From positions 1 through 32,720 of the forward strand of contig CALVJM010000005.1 in NCBI GenBank assembly GCA_944332155.1: a stretch of DNA of 32,720 nucleotides. Direction: 5' to 3'. The DNA is from an uncultured Bacilli bacterium. Its GTDB lineage: Bacteria; Bacillota_I; Bacilli_A; RF39; UBA660. This document shows positions 30,839 to 32,720 of this stretch, piece by piece (position 1 is the stretch's first letter; each line of letters begins with the position of its first letter). The notes beneath the pieces are model-generated. The model made no database searches. It was given only the letters and a program-made list of their open reading frames with translations, and was not told the DNA's origin. The position numbers and the translations under genes are program-made.

Positions 30839-31759
30839 CTATCTTATTCTTTCAATCACTCTTAAAGTAGCACTTCGAGAACGATGATTTTCTTCTAATT
30901 CTTTTTCTGTGGGCACATATGTTCCAACAATTTTATATTTTGGTTGATATTCTTCTGGAACTATAGGCATATTTTTTAATTCCTTAGGTAATGAACTAGC
31001 CTTTTTAAAAATGTGTTTACAAATACGATCTTCTAAAGAATGGAACGTAATAACTAGACAACGTCCACCAACCTCTAATAAGTCTAAGGCATCAGTAATT
31101 GCTTGTTCACATACATGTAGTTCATCATTTACTTCAATTCGAATCGCTTGAAATACTTTTCTTGCAGGATGCTTTTCACGTTTATATTTTTCAGGTACTG
31201 CTTTTTTAATCACTTCCACCAATTCTAACGTGGTTTCAATTGGTTTTTCCTTTCGTTCTTGTTCAATACGACGGGCAATTCCAGCGGCAAACTTTTCTTC
31301 CCCATACACTTTAAAAATATGAACGAGTTGTGAGTAGGAATATTCATTAACAACCTCATAAGCACTTAATGCTTGATGCTGGTTCATACGCATATCTAAA
31401 CGCGCATCTTGATGAAAACTAAAACCACGATCTCCTTCATCTAATTGTGGACTAGAAACACCTAAATCAAATAATATACCATGAACACTTGTAATTCCTC
31501 TTTGATTTAACTCTTTTTTTAAATGTACAAAATTACTTTCGATAATTTCAAAATTAGATGCGATTTCAGATAACTTTTTACGGCTAGCTGCAATAGCCAT
31601 TTCATCTTGATCAAACGCATATAATTTACCATTTGGAATTCTTTTTAGGATTTCACTACTATGTCCAGCTAATCCTAATGTACAATCCACAATAATACTA
31701 TCTGATTGAATATTTAAGTATTCAATACATTCATTTAATAATACACTTATATGTTTCAT
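30839..31759 (-). CDS. rsmH: 16S rRNA m4C1402 methyltransferase
   Basis: RsmH methylates N4 of C1402 in 16S rRNA using S-adenosylmethionine. The 306-residue length is typical. It has MKHISVLLNECIEYL at the N-terminus and the SAM-binding IIVDCTLGLAGHSSEIL. LYAFDQDEMAIAAS, ILFDLGVSSPQLDEGDRGFSF and LVITFHSLEDRICKHIF follow, all diagnostic of the family. It starts 7 bp after the mraZ stop. The stop is TAG. Confidence 0.97.
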   Translation of the reverse strand: MKHISVLLNECIEYLNIQSDSIIVDCTLGLAGHSSEILKRIPNGKLYAFDQDEMAIAASRKKLSEIASNFEIIESNFVHLKKELNQRGITSVHGILFDLGVSSPQLDEGDRGFSFHQDARLDMRMNQHQALSAYEVVNEYSYSQLVHIFKVYGEEKFAAGIARRIEQERKEKPIETTLELVEVIKKAVPEKYKREKHPARKVFQAIRIEVNDELHVCEQAITDALDLLEVGGRCLVITFHSLEDRICKHIFKKASSLPKELKNMPIVPEEYQPKYKIVGTYVPTEKELEENHRSRSATLRVIERIR

Positions 31760-31766
31760 AACTCAC

Positions 31767-32195
31767 CTAAAGATTTAAATTGGTTTCAAATAATTTATCG
31801 GCAATATCCGAGAATTGTTCTTCGTTGATTTCCATGAATGATTGCCAACGTTCTTCGCTCCAAACTTCTAAATGGTCATTAACACCTATAATCACACATT
31901 CTTTCGTAAGGCCTGCATATTTCATAAGTGGTAGTGATAAATTAACACGCCCTTGTTTATCAAAATCACAATTACTTGCGCCAGATAACAAGAAACGCAT
32001 AAAATTACGGGCATCTTTAATATTTGGTAATTCTTTATATTTGTTAATGACTTGTTTCCACTCTTCGTTTGGATAAATAAATAAACATCCATCTAATCCT
32101 CTAGTAATTACAAAAGAAGATCCTAATTCTTCACGAATTTTTGATGGAATCGTTAAACGTCCTTTATCATCTAAAGAGTGATGATATTCTCCCAT
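31767..32195 (-). CDS. mraZ: Transcriptional regulator MraZ
   Basis: From ATG 32195 the product is 142 residues, the same as the standard MraZ (about 143); a GTG at 32213 is an alternative but would lie inside the operator. It has two SpoVT/AbrB-like half-repeats: MGEYHHSLDDKGRLTIPSKI and later NCDFDKQGRVNLSLPLMKYA. MraZ forms a ring and regulates the division cluster by binding direct repeats in its own promoter, which are present here. No good Shine-Dalgarno precedes ATG 32195, so translation may be weak. Confidence 0.95.
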   Translation of the reverse strand: MGEYHHSLDDKGRLTIPSKIREELGSSFVITRGLDGCLFIYPNEEWKQVINKYKELPNIKDARNFMRFLLSGASNCDFDKQGRVNLSLPLMKYAGLTKECVIIGVNDHLEVWSEERWQSFMEINEEQFSDIADKLFETNLNL

Positions 32196-32210
32196 CAGTA
32201 ACACAAGAAT

Positions 32211-32240
32211 CACCCACTTTGTCCCACTTTATACCACTCA
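32211..32240 (-). promoter_or_regulatory. MraZ box: three direct repeats
   Basis: On the minus strand, AGTGG elements recur with an exact 10-bp period: GAGTGGTAT, AAAGTGGGAC and AAAGTGGGTG. Spaced AAAGTG[G/T] repeats of this kind are the MraZ binding site in Mollicutes. They lie just downstream of the transcription start. Confidence 0.85.
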
Positions 32241-32248
32241 ATACCATT

Positions 32249-32277
32249 ATTTTACCCTTTTCATCATTATTTGTAAA
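32249..32277 (-). promoter_or_regulatory. Promoter of the division cluster
   Basis: TTTACA (32277-32272) is spaced 17 bp from TAAAAT (32254-32249), with the MraZ box starting about 9 bp downstream. Confidence 0.65.
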
Positions 32278-32300
32278 GACTTTTTCAATCAAAAAGAAAG

Positions 32301-32335
32301 AAAAAAATGAGACAAATCTCATTCTTTTTAAAAGT
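32301..32335 (-). terminator. Terminator of the surface-protein gene
   Basis: The stem AATGAGA/TCTCATT has a 4-nt loop and is followed on the minus strand by TTTTTTTC. A shorter T-run exists on the plus strand. Confidence 0.75.
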
Positions 32336-32375
32336 TTACACTTTTTTACAATCACAATTAAAACATAATCATATT

Positions 32376-32720
32376 TTAATTTATTACATAAGGATCTTGC
32401 ATTGTTCCTGTTCCGGTGAAAACAAGATTTGAAGAATTCAGATTGATAACTGGGCGGACGCCGTAACCCTCGCTCACAACGGCGCTCGTAAGCTCACCCG
32501 CGGACGACACGCGGAGCTCATAGGCATGAAACCAGAAGTCGAAGGAGGACGGCGACATCGTCCAATAATAGGTGCCACTATATAAATAGTATAATTTATT
32601 TTGGGCACTTGTTCTTCCTCCGGCCAGATTGACTTCATCTGCTGTTATTAACCCTATCGGGTTAGTTAAATCGCCATTACCCGTTGTACTTGATACACTA
32701 AAAGAGTCGCTCTTTTGATC
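32376..32720 (-). CDS. C-terminal end of a surface protein with a lectin-like terminal domain (5' end outside window)
   Basis: The frame is open from base 32720 to the TAA at 32378-32376, giving 114 visible residues; the ATG at 32558 is internal. The end has TYYWTMSPSSF, an aromatic-rich variable stretch, GYGVRPVINLN, and finally TGTGTMQDPYVIN. This W-x-x-S-P ... G-V-R-P-V-I-N-L form is common at the C-terminus of surface proteins of gut Bacilli and resembles the C-type-lectin or FGE-like end domain targeted by diversity-generating retroelements. Codon use changes sharply inside it (see the GC-rich segment). Adhesion or binding at the cell surface is inferred. Confidence 0.75.
   Translation of the reverse strand, partial: DQKSDSFSVSSTTGNGDLTNPIGLITADEVNLAGGRTSAQNKLYYLYSGTYYWTMSPSSFDFWFHAYELRVSSAGELTSAVVSEGYGVRPVINLNSSNLVFTGTGTMQDPYVIN
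32452..32560 (-). other. GC-rich coding island, candidate DGR variable region
   Basis: The segment 32461-32560 has 62 G+C in 100 bases in a genome near 30%. In frame it includes five consecutive codons ending in C (TCC TCC TTC GAC TTC), unlike the neighbouring A/T-ending codons. It ends at the conserved GVRPVINLN. Position near the gene's 3' end, NNC codons and lectin-like surroundings fit a variable region copied from a template repeat, but no reverse transcriptase or template is in the window. Confidence 0.5.

Noticed and set aside
17230-32720. Mycoplasma-type code with TGA as Trp
   Set aside because: TGA ends several genes in four-base overlaps (ATGA or TTGA) and Trp is encoded by TGG throughout.

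Overview
The window is AT-rich (roughly 30% GC), densely packed and mostly on the minus strand. It looks like chromosome of a small-genome, anaerobic, host-associated member of the Bacilli close to the Mollicutes (RF39/Erysipelotrichia-like). The evidence is Firmicutes-type Shine-Dalgarno sites, TTGACA/TATAAT promoters, a YtrA-type GntR regulator, a minimal SufC/SufB-like Fe-S pair, superoxide reductase, NAD salvage without de novo genes, and an MraZ box of the AAAGTGG type. TGA and TAG both end intact genes, so the standard bacterial code applies. The genus is not identified.

Layout: (1) 1-523, the C-terminal end of a possible HD-type protein. (2) 543-2197, a two-gene unit: a helical-repeat protein with eight 32-residue repeats resembling mTERF or TALE-type solenoids, overlapping a possible sigma-factor-like protein. 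(3) 2336-4260, a YtrA-type regulator with an ABC ATPase and permease behind a promoter/palindrome. (4) 4290-5488, two zinc-ribbon proteins, one carrying PASTA domains. (5) 5544-11551, an NAD salvage regulon: NrtR repressor, nadD, PRPP synthetase, nadE, a Nudix hydrolase, pncB, and a pncA split by an in-frame TAG. A shared palindrome is a candidate NrtR site. (6) 11583-13301, a membrane-anchored arylsulfotransferase. (7) 13514-17151, a sufC-sufB-like-gpmI-superoxide reductase operon. (8) 17230-19371, a DUF2207 membrane protein. (9) 19400-22707, a three-gene cluster (homospermidine synthase-like, unknown, glutathionylspermidine synthase-like ATP-grasp). (10) tRNA-Arg(CCT) and aminopeptidase C. 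(11) 24496-24826, a compact type I toxin-antitoxin locus with a 27-residue toxin. (12) 25006-28257, a DUF362 protein behind a MerR-type promoter, an HD protein, a YerB-like DUF3048 protein and a small secreted protein. (13) 28334-32277, the start of the division cluster: mraZ, rsmH, ftsL, pbpB. (14) 32376-32720, the C-terminus of a surface protein with a 62% GC island resembling a diversity-generating retroelement variable region.

How genes work together: prs makes PRPP for PncB; NadD and NadE complete NAD; the Nudix enzyme and NrtR probably respond to ADP-ribose-type breakdown products. SufC/SufB-like proteins and superoxide reductase both concern iron cofactors and oxygen damage. The polyamine cluster suggests synthesis of a homospermidine-like amine and its ATP-driven acylation.

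The best candidates for undescribed biology are the repeat/sigma-like pair (1307-2197 with 543-1310), the three-gene polyamine cluster, the toxin-antitoxin locus, and the GC-rich C-terminal island at the right edge.
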